23,141 bases of DNA. Source: UBA3871 sp002392265. Its GTDB lineage: Bacteria > Bacillota > Clostridia > Peptostreptococcales > Anaerovoracaceae. A program made the translations under genes and the position numbers. Below the pieces are notes generated by a model. That model saw only the letters and a list, made by a program, of their open reading frames with translations, made no database searches and was not told the DNA's origin. Of the stretch, positions 15,523 to 22,635 are shown piece after piece (position 1 is the stretch's first letter; every line of letters starts with the position of its first letter). The stretch lies in the NCBI GenBank assembly GCA_946614255.1, contig CAMOGS010000024.1, forward strand, positions 1 to 23,141, written 5' to 3'.

Positions 15523-16251
15523 ATGGAACCACTTATTAAAGTGCGGAATATCAGAAAAATATACAGAATGGGAGAAGAACGAGTTATCGCTTTGGATGAT
15601 ATCAGTCTTGATATTTTCCGAGGGGATATTGTTTGTTTTTTGGGAACCTCCGGAAGCGGAAAATCCACCTTCCTTAATATGGTTGCGGGTCTTGAAAAAC
15701 CCACACGCGGCGAGATTTACATCGGCGGCGTTCCGATTCATAAACTAAACGAAGAGCAGATTACTCTGTTCAGGCAAAAGAATATAGGCTTCATCTTTCA
15801 GGCGTATCACCTGATGCCGATGCTTACGGCAGAAGAAAACGTTATGATGCCGCTGATTTTCCGAAATGTCAATGTCAAGGAGCGAAAAAAGCTTGCTCAT
15901 GAGGCGCTCGAGCAGGTCGGCCTGAAGGGCTACGAAAAGCGAAAGCCCACTCAGATGTCAGGCGGGCAGCAGCAGAGAGTCGGCATAGCCAGAGCTCTGG
16001 TGGGCAGTCCGAAAATCATTTTCGCGGACGAGCCAACGGGTAACCTCGACAGTGGAACGACAAAGGAAGTCATGGAGCTGATAATCCGCGAAGTCAAGGA
16101 AAAGGGGCAAACGCTGATTATCGTAACGCATGACAGAAGTATCGCGGAATATGCGACAAAAATAGTGACGATTCAGGACGGAAATATTCTGTCCATAACT
16201 GATAAACGAGAAGCAGAACGAGAAACAGAACGAGAAACAGCAGAGAGGTAA
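15523..16251 (+). CDS. ABC transporter ATPase, MacB/LolD type
   Basis: This 242-residue cytoplasmic ATPase has a Walker A motif GTSGSGKSTF, a Q-loop in GFIFQAYHLMP, the signature MSGGQQQRVGIARAL, a Walker B segment IIFADEPTGNLD and an H-loop in IIVTHD. The DEPTGNLDS form and the overall length place it in the MacB/LolD/FtsE class, which powers mechanotransmission-type permeases rather than import. The last residues are a charged tail made by a 12-bp tandem duplication (16214-16225 and 16226-16237). It is the first gene of a three-gene unit, with the next gene 4 bp downstream. The partner permease is two genes further on. Confidence 0.95.
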   Translation: MEPLIKVRNIRKIYRMGEERVIALDDISLDIFRGDIVCFLGTSGSGKSTFLNMVAGLEKPTRGEIYIGGVPIHKLNEEQITLFRQKNIGFIFQAYHLMPMLTAEENVMMPLIFRNVNVKERKKLAHEALEQVGLKGYEKRKPTQMSGGQQQRVGIARALVGSPKIIFADEPTGNLDSGTTKEVMELIIREVKEKGQTLIIVTHDRSIAEYATKIVTIQDGNILSITDKREAERETERETAER

Positions 16252-16255
16252 TGAA

Positions 16256-18043
16256 ATGGAGAGAGAGAACAAAAAGAAGGCGAGCGCACTGGCAAGGCTG
16301 GGATGCATAGCGCTTGCAGCAATAATAGTAATCTCGGGAGCGTTTATGGACACAGCGCCTGTATTCGCAGATACGCTGGGCGCGAACGCAATCAAAATCG
16401 AAAAAGACGGTCCGCAGAGAGTTGTGCAGGGAGCAACCGAAGAGTTCGGACTGACCGTAACAAACAATCAGACACAGAACATCGCATTCGATACTGTTGA
16501 GATTACGATTGAAAACAACACCGCTAATCAGTTTAAAACATCGGTCAATCCGACCGGTTCGGTAACTGTAAAGCCGGGTGAAAAAACTCACATCGGATTT
16601 AAGATTACGACAAGAAAAAACGTTGCAGCAAAGAATTACCAGTACTATGTGACACTCAAAAATCAGAGTGAAACGATTTACACGTCACAATTTATGGTAT
16701 TCAATGTAGCAGAATCTTCGAGCAGCAGCAAGTATGCTCAGTATTTCGACGGTGCGGAGATTTACGCGTCCATCGAGCCGCAGGATGCGCTGTATGTTGG
16801 CAGCAATCTGCTGACCATCGACGTTTACAATGCGAGCCTGAACATCCTTCGCAACTGTCAGGTAACACTGAAGCTGCCGGAAGGCGTTACGATTAAGAAC
16901 GGCTCAAACACTGTAAACGTAGGATATATCGAATCATTAAGCACAGCAAACTGCTCGTTTGAAGTATATGTCGACGAAGAGGCCGCAACCGGCAGCAAGG
17001 AGTTCACAATCGACCTCAAGGCCGCTGCAAGAATCAAGGACGGCACTGACTACGACGGCAATTCAAACTACACAGACAAGGATTACTCCACTTCTAAGTC
17101 GTTCTACTTTTACGTAAACGCAAAGGAGAAGAAGGATGACAATCCGGGCGATGCAGAGGCAAATCCACGCCTCATGGTAAAGGGCTACTCCATCGGCGGC
17201 GGCAGCGTTGCTGCGGGCTCGACAGTCAACCTCACCATGGACATCGTTAACACATCAAAGAAGACTCTCTACAATGTAAAGGTTTCGGTTTCCGGCGACG
17301 GCGCATTCGTGCCGGTTGGGACCAGCAACTCCTACTACATCGAAAAGATAAGCGCAGGTACAAGCAAGAGCCACACGATGACTTTGAAGTGCGACAACAG
17401 CGCTGAGGCCGGCGCAAAGGGTCTTACCGTAAGCATGGCATACGAGGACAGCAAGGGCACAGCCTTCTCCAGCGAGGACACAATCTCGATCAAGGTTACA
17501 CAGCCGTGCAAGCTCGTCATCGGCCAGCTGACTCTGCCGCAAGAGGCCTACGTCGGCGAAGAAACCACAGTGCAGCTTACTTACTACAACATGGGAAAGA
17601 ATACTCTTTCCAACGTTATGGTCAGCGTAAGCGGAAACTTTGATCAGTATCAGAACAACGGCGATTTCGGCGGTAACATGGCCTCCGGAACCGATGATGA
17701 CTATTCCTGCTATATCGTGCCGATAGAGGAGGGCCTGGTTGAGGGTATAATCAGCCTCCAATATGACGACACGGAGGGCAACACTGTAGTCGAGGAAGTT
17801 CCTTTCAGCTTTGAGGCAACAGAGTTTGTTCCTGATGATATGGGCGAATGGGAAGAGCCCGAGCCTGAAAAACCGGGAATCCCTTGGAAGGCAATTATAA
17901 TTCTGGCAGTAATCGTGCTTCTTGCAGCAGGCGCAATAATCTTCAGAAAGATTCGCAAAAAGCGCCTCGAAAAGAAGCTTGCAATTGAGGATGCTGCCTA
18001 TGAAATCGAAGACAAAGAAGACAAAAAGGAAGACAAGAAATAA
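16256..18043 (+). CDS. Membrane-anchored extracellular protein with four Ig-like (NEW3/CARDB-type) domains
   Basis: This 595-residue protein has a signal peptide (basic N-terminus, hydrophobic core about 15-30, probable cleavage after VFA at 38). Four beta-sandwich-like repeats lie at about 45-150, 155-300, 305-415 and 418-525. Each has the pattern of a conserved bend (VTNN, DVYNAS, DIVNTSKKTLYNV, TYYNMGKNTLSNV) seen in NEW3/CARDB/COG1361 domains. A Pro/Glu linker (EEPEPEKPG), one transmembrane helix (about 545-563) and a short Lys/Glu/Asp-rich cytoplasmic tail follow. No catalytic motif is seen. Its place between the ATPase and the MacB-type permease suggests that it is the extracytoplasmic partner, taking the place of a MacA-like adaptor. 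The substrate is unknown, and a domain search would be needed to name the repeats firmly. Confidence 0.8.
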   Translation: MERENKKKASALARLGCIALAAIIVISGAFMDTAPVFADTLGANAIKIEKDGPQRVVQGATEEFGLTVTNNQTQNIAFDTVEITIENNTANQFKTSVNPTGSVTVKPGEKTHIGFKITTRKNVAAKNYQYYVTLKNQSETIYTSQFMVFNVAESSSSSKYAQYFDGAEIYASIEPQDALYVGSNLLTIDVYNASLNILRNCQVTLKLPEGVTIKNGSNTVNVGYIESLSTANCSFEVYVDEEAATGSKEFTIDLKAAARIKDGTDYDGNSNYTDKDYSTSKSFYFYVNAKEKKDDNPGDAEANPRLMVKGYSIGGGSVAAGSTVNLTMDIVNTSKKTLYNVKVSVSGDGAFVPVGTSNSYYIEKISAGTSKSHTMTLKCDNSAEAGAKGLTVSMAYEDSKGTAFSSEDTISIKVTQPCKLVIGQLTLPQEAYVGEETTVQLTYYNMGKNTLSNVMVSVSGNFDQYQNNGDFGGNMASGTDDDYSCYIVPIEEGLVEGIISLQYDDTEGNTVVEEVPFSFEATEFVPDDMGEWEEPEPEKPGIPWKAIIILAVIVLLAAGAIIFRKIRKKRLEKKLAIEDAAYEIEDKEDKKEDKK

Positions 18044-18055
18044 TCGGAGGATGGG

Positions 18056-19384
18056 ATGAACGTAAGAGATTTACTAGGCCTCTGCGTGAAGAATCTTCTG
18101 AGGCGGCGAACCCGCTCTCTGCTGGCAATAGTCGGCGTAGTAATCGGCACGTGTGCGGTGGTACTGATGCTGTCGGTCGGTTTCGGACTGACGGAGTCTT
18201 ACAAGGCACAAATCGAGAGCTACGGAAACCTCCACATGATAAATATGTATTACTGGGGAGGCGGTGGCAGCAGCCGCAATGCGGAGCAGCAAAAGGGTGT
18301 CATAAGCGACAAGTCTTTGGCAGAGATCGAAAAAATAGAGGGCGTTACGGCAGCGGTGCCGATAGTCAGCGCTTACATGACGCTTGGTGCGGATGAATAT
18401 GTCACAGATGTGGAAGTGAAAGGCATCGATCCGAACTTGCTCGAAAAGTTTAAATATACTCTTGCGGAGGGACGCACTCTGACCGACAAGGACAAGGATG
18501 TTATACTGGTTGGAGCCTGGGTGCCGGAGTGGTTCTATAATCGCAAGAGCAGCAATTACGAATCAAAACGCATAAATGTAATGCGCGAGGACCTGATTTT
18601 GACGGCGGACAGCTATTACGGCGCAAAGGACAAGGATATTCCGGAGGATGCGACGAAGTACGAAATTTACGAGGTAAAGGCCTGCGGTCTTTTGGACGAG
18701 ACCAACGACGATTCGGACTACTGCATTTATATGAATATCAAGCGCGTTGAGGAGATACTCAAGGATACGGCAAAGGCCGAAAAGCAGAGACCTCAGCCTC
18801 AGAGCCGCGTAGGCAAGACATATGAAAAAGCGCTGATTTACGTAGAGGATCTCGACTATGTTGAGTCTGTCAATACGGAGTTAAAGGACAGGGGCTTTCA
18901 GACAAGCAGCCCGATAGACTGGCTTCAGGCAATGAAGGAAACCTCGCAGATGATTCAGAAAATCCTCGGCGGTATCGGCGGTATTTCGCTGATCGTTGCG
19001 GCACTTTCAATCACAAATACGATGGTAATGTCCGTTTACGAGAGAACACGTGAAATCGGTGTAATGAAGGTAATCGGCGCAAATCTGAAGGACATCAGGA
19101 GGCTGTTCCTCGTGGAAGCCGGCCTGATCGGCTTTGTCGGAGGCGTTATGGGCGTCATTGTTTCGCTGGTGCTTTCGGTTCTGATGAACACGGTGCTGTT
19201 CGACATCCTAAGCTCGGCGCTCGGATCGCTCGGCGGCGGATACGGAACGACCATTTCGGTGGTACCTCTGTGGCTGATACTTGCGGCAATCGCTTTTGCC
19301 ACAGCAATCGGCGTTGTTGCGGGATACTCACCTGCTAACCGCGCAATGAAGCTGTCAGCACTCGAATCACTGAAAAACGAATAG
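18056..19384 (+). CDS. ABC transporter permease, MacB/FtsX type
   Basis: This is a 442-residue membrane protein. One N-terminal helix (about 21-43, LLAIVGVVIGTCAVVLMLSV) is followed by a large extracytoplasmic domain (about 45-305) and then three C-terminal helices (about 308-330, 352-380, 403-427), the MacB topology. NLLRRRTRSLLAIVGVVIG at the N-terminus and YERTREIGVMKVIGA between helices 2 and 3 are typical of the family. Together with the ATPase and the Ig-domain protein it should form a mechanotransmission or export complex. It begins 12 bp after the preceding gene with a CGGAGG ribosome binding site. Its TAG stop at 19382-19384 is the first triplet of a repeat copy. Confidence 0.93.
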   Translation: MNVRDLLGLCVKNLLRRRTRSLLAIVGVVIGTCAVVLMLSVGFGLTESYKAQIESYGNLHMINMYYWGGGGSSRNAEQQKGVISDKSLAEIEKIEGVTAAVPIVSAYMTLGADEYVTDVEVKGIDPNLLEKFKYTLAEGRTLTDKDKDVILVGAWVPEWFYNRKSSNYESKRINVMREDLILTADSYYGAKDKDIPEDATKYEIYEVKACGLLDETNDDSDYCIYMNIKRVEEILKDTAKAEKQRPQPQSRVGKTYEKALIYVEDLDYVESVNTELKDRGFQTSSPIDWLQAMKETSQMIQKILGGIGGISLIVAALSITNTMVMSVYERTREIGVMKVIGANLKDIRRLFLVEAGLIGFVGGVMGVIVSLVLSVLMNTVLFDILSSALGSLGGGYGTTISVVPLWLILAAIAFATAIGVVAGYSPANRAMKLSALESLKNE

Positions 19385-19445
19385 GCGAATTTGGGGACAG
19401 GCACCAAACTTCCAAAAAAGCAAATTTAGGGACAGGGCAAAAATG
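19382..19445 (+). repeat. REP-like composite palindromic repeat, copy 3 (from the permease stop codon)
   Basis: This 64-bp element is collinear with 10811-10874: TAGGCGAAT at the left, the GGGGACAGGCACC core at 19393-19405, a diverged 13-18 base middle, and the right half AATTTAGGGACAGGG ending in ATG at 19443-19445. Here the ATG lies in the loop of a terminator hairpin rather than starting a gene. Confidence 0.9.
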
Positions 19446-19463
19446 AATTTTGCCCTGTTTTTT
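19433..19463 (+). terminator. Rho-independent terminator of the ABC operon, built from the repeat
   Basis: A perfect 10-bp stem (19433-19442, CAGGGCAAAA, with 19448-19457) and a 5-base loop are followed by six T (19458-19463). The left arm and loop are the right half of repeat copy 3. It lies 48 bp after the permease stop. Confidence 0.9.
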
Positions 19464-19575
19464 ATGTCCTCTATAAGTTACTTTTGCAAGCTGTGAAATT
19501 TCCATACAGAGTTTCGTATAAGGAAACTAAACAGTAAAAATGTTTCAAATAATAGAATATTTCGCACGAAAACTA

Positions 19576-19604
19576 TTTAAATTTGAAAGCAAATGTATTA
19601 TTAT
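19576..19604 (+). promoter_or_regulatory. Candidate promoter of iorAB
   Basis: TTTAAA (19576-19581) and TATTAT (19599-19604) are separated by 17 bp, in the 307-bp gene-free stretch between the permease and iorA. Other A/T-rich hexamers nearby could serve instead, so the exact boxes are uncertain. Between the terminator and this site there is only A/T-rich sequence plus a 6-bp hairpin (19510-19515 with 19523-19528). Confidence 0.4.
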
Positions 19605-19614
19605 AGAAGGGTAG

Positions 19615-19632
19615 GTGGCTTTTTAAAGCCCA
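19615..19632 (+). other. Stem-loop in the iorA leader
   Basis: GTGGCTTT pairs with AAAGCCCAC with one bulged base, about 60 bases before the iorA start codon and just downstream of the candidate promoter. It would lie near the 5' end of the transcript and could stabilise the mRNA. No known riboswitch pattern was recognised. Confidence 0.45.
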
Positions 19633-19691
19633 CGTAGTTTTGTAGGATAGAAAGTTATATCAAATATGAAGCTAAAGGAAAGGAAATTGTA

Positions 19692-21479
19692 ATGAAAAAA
19701 CTTTTAACCGGTAATGAAGCTTTAGCACGTGGAGCATGGGAAGCCGGCGTACATTTTGCATCCGCTTATCCCGGAACCCCATCCACAGAAATTCTAGAAA
19801 ACATGACCACATACAAGGAAGTTATTTCCGAGTGGGCACCTAATGAAAAAGTTGCACTCGAAGCAGCCGTAGGTGCAGCCATCGCAGGCGGCAGATCTAT
19901 GGCATCAATTAAGCACGTTGGTCTGAATGTAGCGGCAGACCCACTCTTCACTTTCGTTTATCAGGGTGTAAACGGCGGATGCGTAGTAATTACTGCAGAC
20001 GAGCCGGGACAGCACTCATCCCAGAACGAACAGGACAACAGAAACTATGCAATCGCTGCTAAAATGCCAATGATGGAGCCTTCTACTTCCCAGGAAGCAA
20101 AGGACTTCATGATGGAAGCTTTCGAAGTATCCGAGAAGTTCGACATTCCTGTACTCATGAGAATGACTACCAGAGGCTGCCACTCAAAGGGTATCGTTGA
20201 ATGCGGCGACCGCAAGGAAGTTCCTATCAAGGAATATCACAAGGACGTTACAAAGTATGTAACTGTACCTGCAAACGCAAAGAAAATGAGAATTAAGCTT
20301 GAAGACAAGCTCGCAGGCCTCCTCGAGTACTCCGAAAGCACTCCAATGAACAGAATCGAAGACAATGGCAAGAAGGTTGGCGTTGTAGTATCCGGTATGT
20401 GCTATTGCTTCGCAAAGGAAGTTTTCGGTGACACCGTTAACTATTTAAAGCTCGGTTTCACTCATCCGCTTCCTGAAAAGATGATGACAAAGTTCTGCAC
20501 AGGACTTGAAAAGGTATACGTAATCGAAGAGAACGACCCTATCCTCGAGCAGGCTCTCCAGAGACTCGGATTCGCAGACATTGTTGTCGGCAAGTCCCTC
20601 TTCCCTAAGTATGACGAGCTCACATCCGATGTTATCAGAAAATGTGTAACAGGCAAGGTTCTCGAGAGCATTGAATACGACCACAAGGATATCGTAAACA
20701 GACCTCCTGCACTTTGCGCAGGCTGCCCTCACAGAGGATTCTTCTATGAGCTCGGAAAGAGAAAGAATGTAATGGTAACAGGCGATATCGGCTGCTACAC
20801 TCTCGCATTTGCACCTCCATACAATGCAATGGATACTGCAACCTGCATGGGCGCATCCTTCTCATCCGGCCATGGCGCAGCAAAGATCTTTGACAAGGCA
20901 GGCTCCGACTACAGAGTAGTTTCCGTACTCGGTGACTCCACATTCTTCCACTCCGGTATGACTTCTCTTACCGAGTGTATCTACAATAACTCCAAGACTG
21001 TATCCGTAATCCTCGACAACCGTATTACAGGTATGACGGGACATCAGCAGAACCCTGGTTCAGGTAAGCTCGCTGACGGAACTACAGACGCAACTATGCT
21101 CGACATCGAGACAGTTTGCCGTGCTCTCGGAGCAAAGAACATCAAAACTATCGACCCTAACAACCTGAAGCTGGTTAAGGAAACTCTTGATTGGGCTCTC
21201 GGTCTTGACGGTCCTTCCGTAATCATCACAAAGTACCCTTGCGTACTCAAGAAGTTCAGCGAAGACGACAAGAACAAGTTCCCTAATGCATATAAGTCAA
21301 AGGATGTTGTTGATGCTGACAAGTGCGTAGGCTGCAAGTTCTGCTTAAAGAGCGGCTGCCCTGCTCTCTTCCTCAACAGAGACACAAAGAAGGCTGAAAT
21401 AGATCCGCTTCAGTGTGTAGGTTGCGGCGTTTGCGAACAGATTTGCGGACAGAAAGCAATCAGAAAGGAGACAAAATAA
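19692..21479 (+). CDS. iorA: Indolepyruvate:ferredoxin oxidoreductase, alpha subunit
   Basis: This 595-residue subunit oxidatively decarboxylates aryl pyruvates (from Trp, Phe and Tyr transamination) to acyl-CoA and CO2, reducing ferredoxin. The N-terminal pyrimidine-binding domain shows GNEALARGAWEAGV and AYPGTPSTEI. The thiamine-diphosphate domain has CAGCPHRGFF, GDIGCYTL and VLGDSTFFHSG. The C-terminus carries two ferredoxin-type clusters, CVGCKFCLKSGCP and CVGCGVCEQICG, as in all IorA. Length is normal. The start has an AAAGGAAAGG site. Codon use is more restricted (many GCA, CTC, AAG) than in neighbouring genes, suggesting high expression. The iorB start overlaps the stop by one base. 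The enzyme is oxygen-sensitive and marks an anaerobe that ferments amino acids. Confidence 0.96.
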   Translation: MKKLLTGNEALARGAWEAGVHFASAYPGTPSTEILENMTTYKEVISEWAPNEKVALEAAVGAAIAGGRSMASIKHVGLNVAADPLFTFVYQGVNGGCVVITADEPGQHSSQNEQDNRNYAIAAKMPMMEPSTSQEAKDFMMEAFEVSEKFDIPVLMRMTTRGCHSKGIVECGDRKEVPIKEYHKDVTKYVTVPANAKKMRIKLEDKLAGLLEYSESTPMNRIEDNGKKVGVVVSGMCYCFAKEVFGDTVNYLKLGFTHPLPEKMMTKFCTGLEKVYVIEENDPILEQALQRLGFADIVVGKSLFPKYDELTSDVIRKCVTGKVLESIEYDHKDIVNRPPALCAGCPHRGFFYELGKRKNVMVTGDIGCYTLAFAPPYNAMDTATCMGASFSSGHGAAKIFDKAGSDYRVVSVLGDSTFFHSGMTSLTECIYNNSKTVSVILDNRITGMTGHQQNPGSGKLADGTTDATMLDIETVCRALGAKNIKTIDPNNLKLVKETLDWALGLDGPSVIITKYPCVLKKFSEDDKNKFPNAYKSKDVVDADKCVGCKFCLKSGCPALFLNRDTKKAEIDPLQCVGCGVCEQICGQKAIRKETK

Positions 21480-22054
21480 TGGAAACTAAGAGCGTATTAC
21501 TCGTCGGCGTAGGCGGACAGGGAACAATCCTTGCTTCCAAACTCCTTACACTGGGTCTCATGGAAGAAGGCTATGATGTAAAGATGAGCGAAATTCACGG
21601 AATGTCACAGCGTGGCGGTTCCGTATCCTCACAGGTTAGATACGGTGACAAGGTTTGGTCACCTGTAATCGAAAAGGGTTCAGCAGACCTTATCGTTTCC
21701 TTTGAAAAGATGGAAGCACTCCGTTGGCTTGAATACTTAAAGCCATCCGGAAAGGTTGTAGTAAACAACCACGAAATGATGCCTATGCCTGTTATTATGG
21801 GCCAGGCTGACTATGCTGCAGACATCATCGACCAGATTAAAAAGGCTTGCAAGGATGTTACAGTAGTAAATGCTACGGATGAAGCTATGAAGCTCGGTAA
21901 CGGCAAAACTCAGAACATTGTTTTGCTCGGAGCTCTTATCAAGGCTATGAGTCTTGAAGGAATCAACTGGGAAGCTATTATCAAGGCTAACGTAAAGCCA
22001 AACTTCGTAGAGGATAACCTTAAAGCACTCAAGGTTGGCATGAGTTTAGTATAG
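21479..22054 (+). CDS. iorB: Indolepyruvate:ferredoxin oxidoreductase, beta subunit
   Basis: This 191-residue protein is the gamma-domain partner of IorA. The opening SVLLVGVGGQGTILASKLL and the segment SEIHGMSQRGGSVSSQVRYG are the family signatures. The start at 21479 is chosen because it fits the family N-terminus, overlaps the iorA TAA (TAATG) and follows an AAAGGAG site. The same frame is open back to 21413, but that part only reads the iorA cluster region out of frame. It is translationally coupled to iorA, so the two subunits should be made in equal amounts. Confidence 0.95.
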   Translation: METKSVLLVGVGGQGTILASKLLTLGLMEEGYDVKMSEIHGMSQRGGSVSSQVRYGDKVWSPVIEKGSADLIVSFEKMEALRWLEYLKPSGKVVVNNHEMMPMPVIMGQADYAADIIDQIKKACKDVTVVNATDEAMKLGNGKTQNIVLLGALIKAMSLEGINWEAIIKANVKPNFVEDNLKALKVGMSLV

Positions 22055-22101
22055 TATTCTTATACGGCCAATAAAGAAACAAAAAATACCCCAAAAAATA
22101 T

Positions 22102-22125
22102 TGGCCCCCGCATTTGCGGGGGTCA
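22102..22125. terminator. GC-rich hairpin after iorB, possible terminator
   Basis: TGGCCCCCGC pairs with GCGGGGGTCA (one G-T pair) around an ATTT loop, 48 bp after iorB. On the + strand the following bases (TTCTGTCC) are not a good T run. On the - strand the hairpin is followed by ATATTTTTT, so as an intrinsic terminator it would work better in that direction. Termination of iorAB is plausible from the position. Confidence 0.5.
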
Positions 22126-22214
22126 TTCTGTCCAAGGTAACGCAAATACCTCTTTCATACTTTCGGGTTACAAAAGGGAATCGCTCGCAGGGCTTGGAGA
22201 TGAGTATGTAGGTA

Positions 22215-22264
22215 TTGAAATAATCCGAGGAGTATAGTATATTGTAAATAGGCGATATAACGCC
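22215..22264 (+). promoter_or_regulatory. Promoter and possible operator of the ArsR-like gene
   Basis: TTGAAA (22215-22220) and TATATT (22238-22243) are separated by 17 bp. Just downstream, GGCG (22251-22254) and CGCC (22261-22264) flank ATATAA, an inverted repeat positioned where a repressor could block transcription. An autoregulatory operator is a guess from position only. The rest of the 236-bp gap after iorB shows no open frame of note. Confidence 0.55.
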
Positions 22265-22290
22265 AAATTGCAGATTAGAAGAGGACTGAC

Positions 22291-22626
22291 ATGAGACTGA
22301 GAAAAGACAACGAACTGATGAAGGATGAGGAGATATTAATAGTATCTTCGGTTTCGGATGCGCTCGCGCATCCTGCACGCATTCAGATTTATCAGTTCAT
22401 CCTGCGTTGCAACAAGGACATGCAAAAGGTATGCAACAAGGATGTGGTTGCCGAGTTTAATTACTCCCAGGCAACCATATCCCAGCATATCAAAAAGCTG
22501 AAGGAAGCTAACCTCATAGAGGTAAAAAAAGAAGACAAGTGTTCATATTACTACGCTAACATAGGGCGGCTCGCTCAATATCTGAGAGCGACCCAGAAAT
22601 TCTCGACCTTCCAGGCCAGAGGATAG
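22291..22626 (+). CDS. ArsR-type winged-helix transcriptional regulator
   Basis: This 111-residue protein of typical ArsR-family size has a winged helix at about 15-95: ALAHPARIQIYQFI is the conserved first helix, VVAEFNYSQATISQHIKKLKE the helix-turn-helix, and ANLIEVKKEDKCSYYY the wing. The classical metal site (ELCVC in the recognition helix region) is absent; three other Cys are scattered (RCNKD, KVCNKD, KCSYY), so the inducer is unclear. It has its own promoter and a GAGGAC site. The next gene starts 9 bp downstream and is probably cotranscribed. No metal transporter gene is adjacent in the window. Confidence 0.87.
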   Translation: MRLRKDNELMKDEEILIVSSVSDALAHPARIQIYQFILRCNKDMQKVCNKDVVAEFNYSQATISQHIKKLKEANLIEVKKEDKCSYYYANIGRLAQYLRATQKFSTFQARG

Positions 22627-22635
22627 GAGAACGAA

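Noticed and set aside
19443..19496. A 17-codon frame starting at the ATG in repeat copy 3
   Set aside because: It starts in a terminator loop, has no separate ribosome binding site, and runs through the terminator stem. Coincidence with the repeat ATG is the simpler explanation.
21413..21478. Longer N-terminus for iorB
   Set aside because: This stretch is the ferredoxin-cluster region of iorA read in another frame. The family start fits the ATG at 21479.
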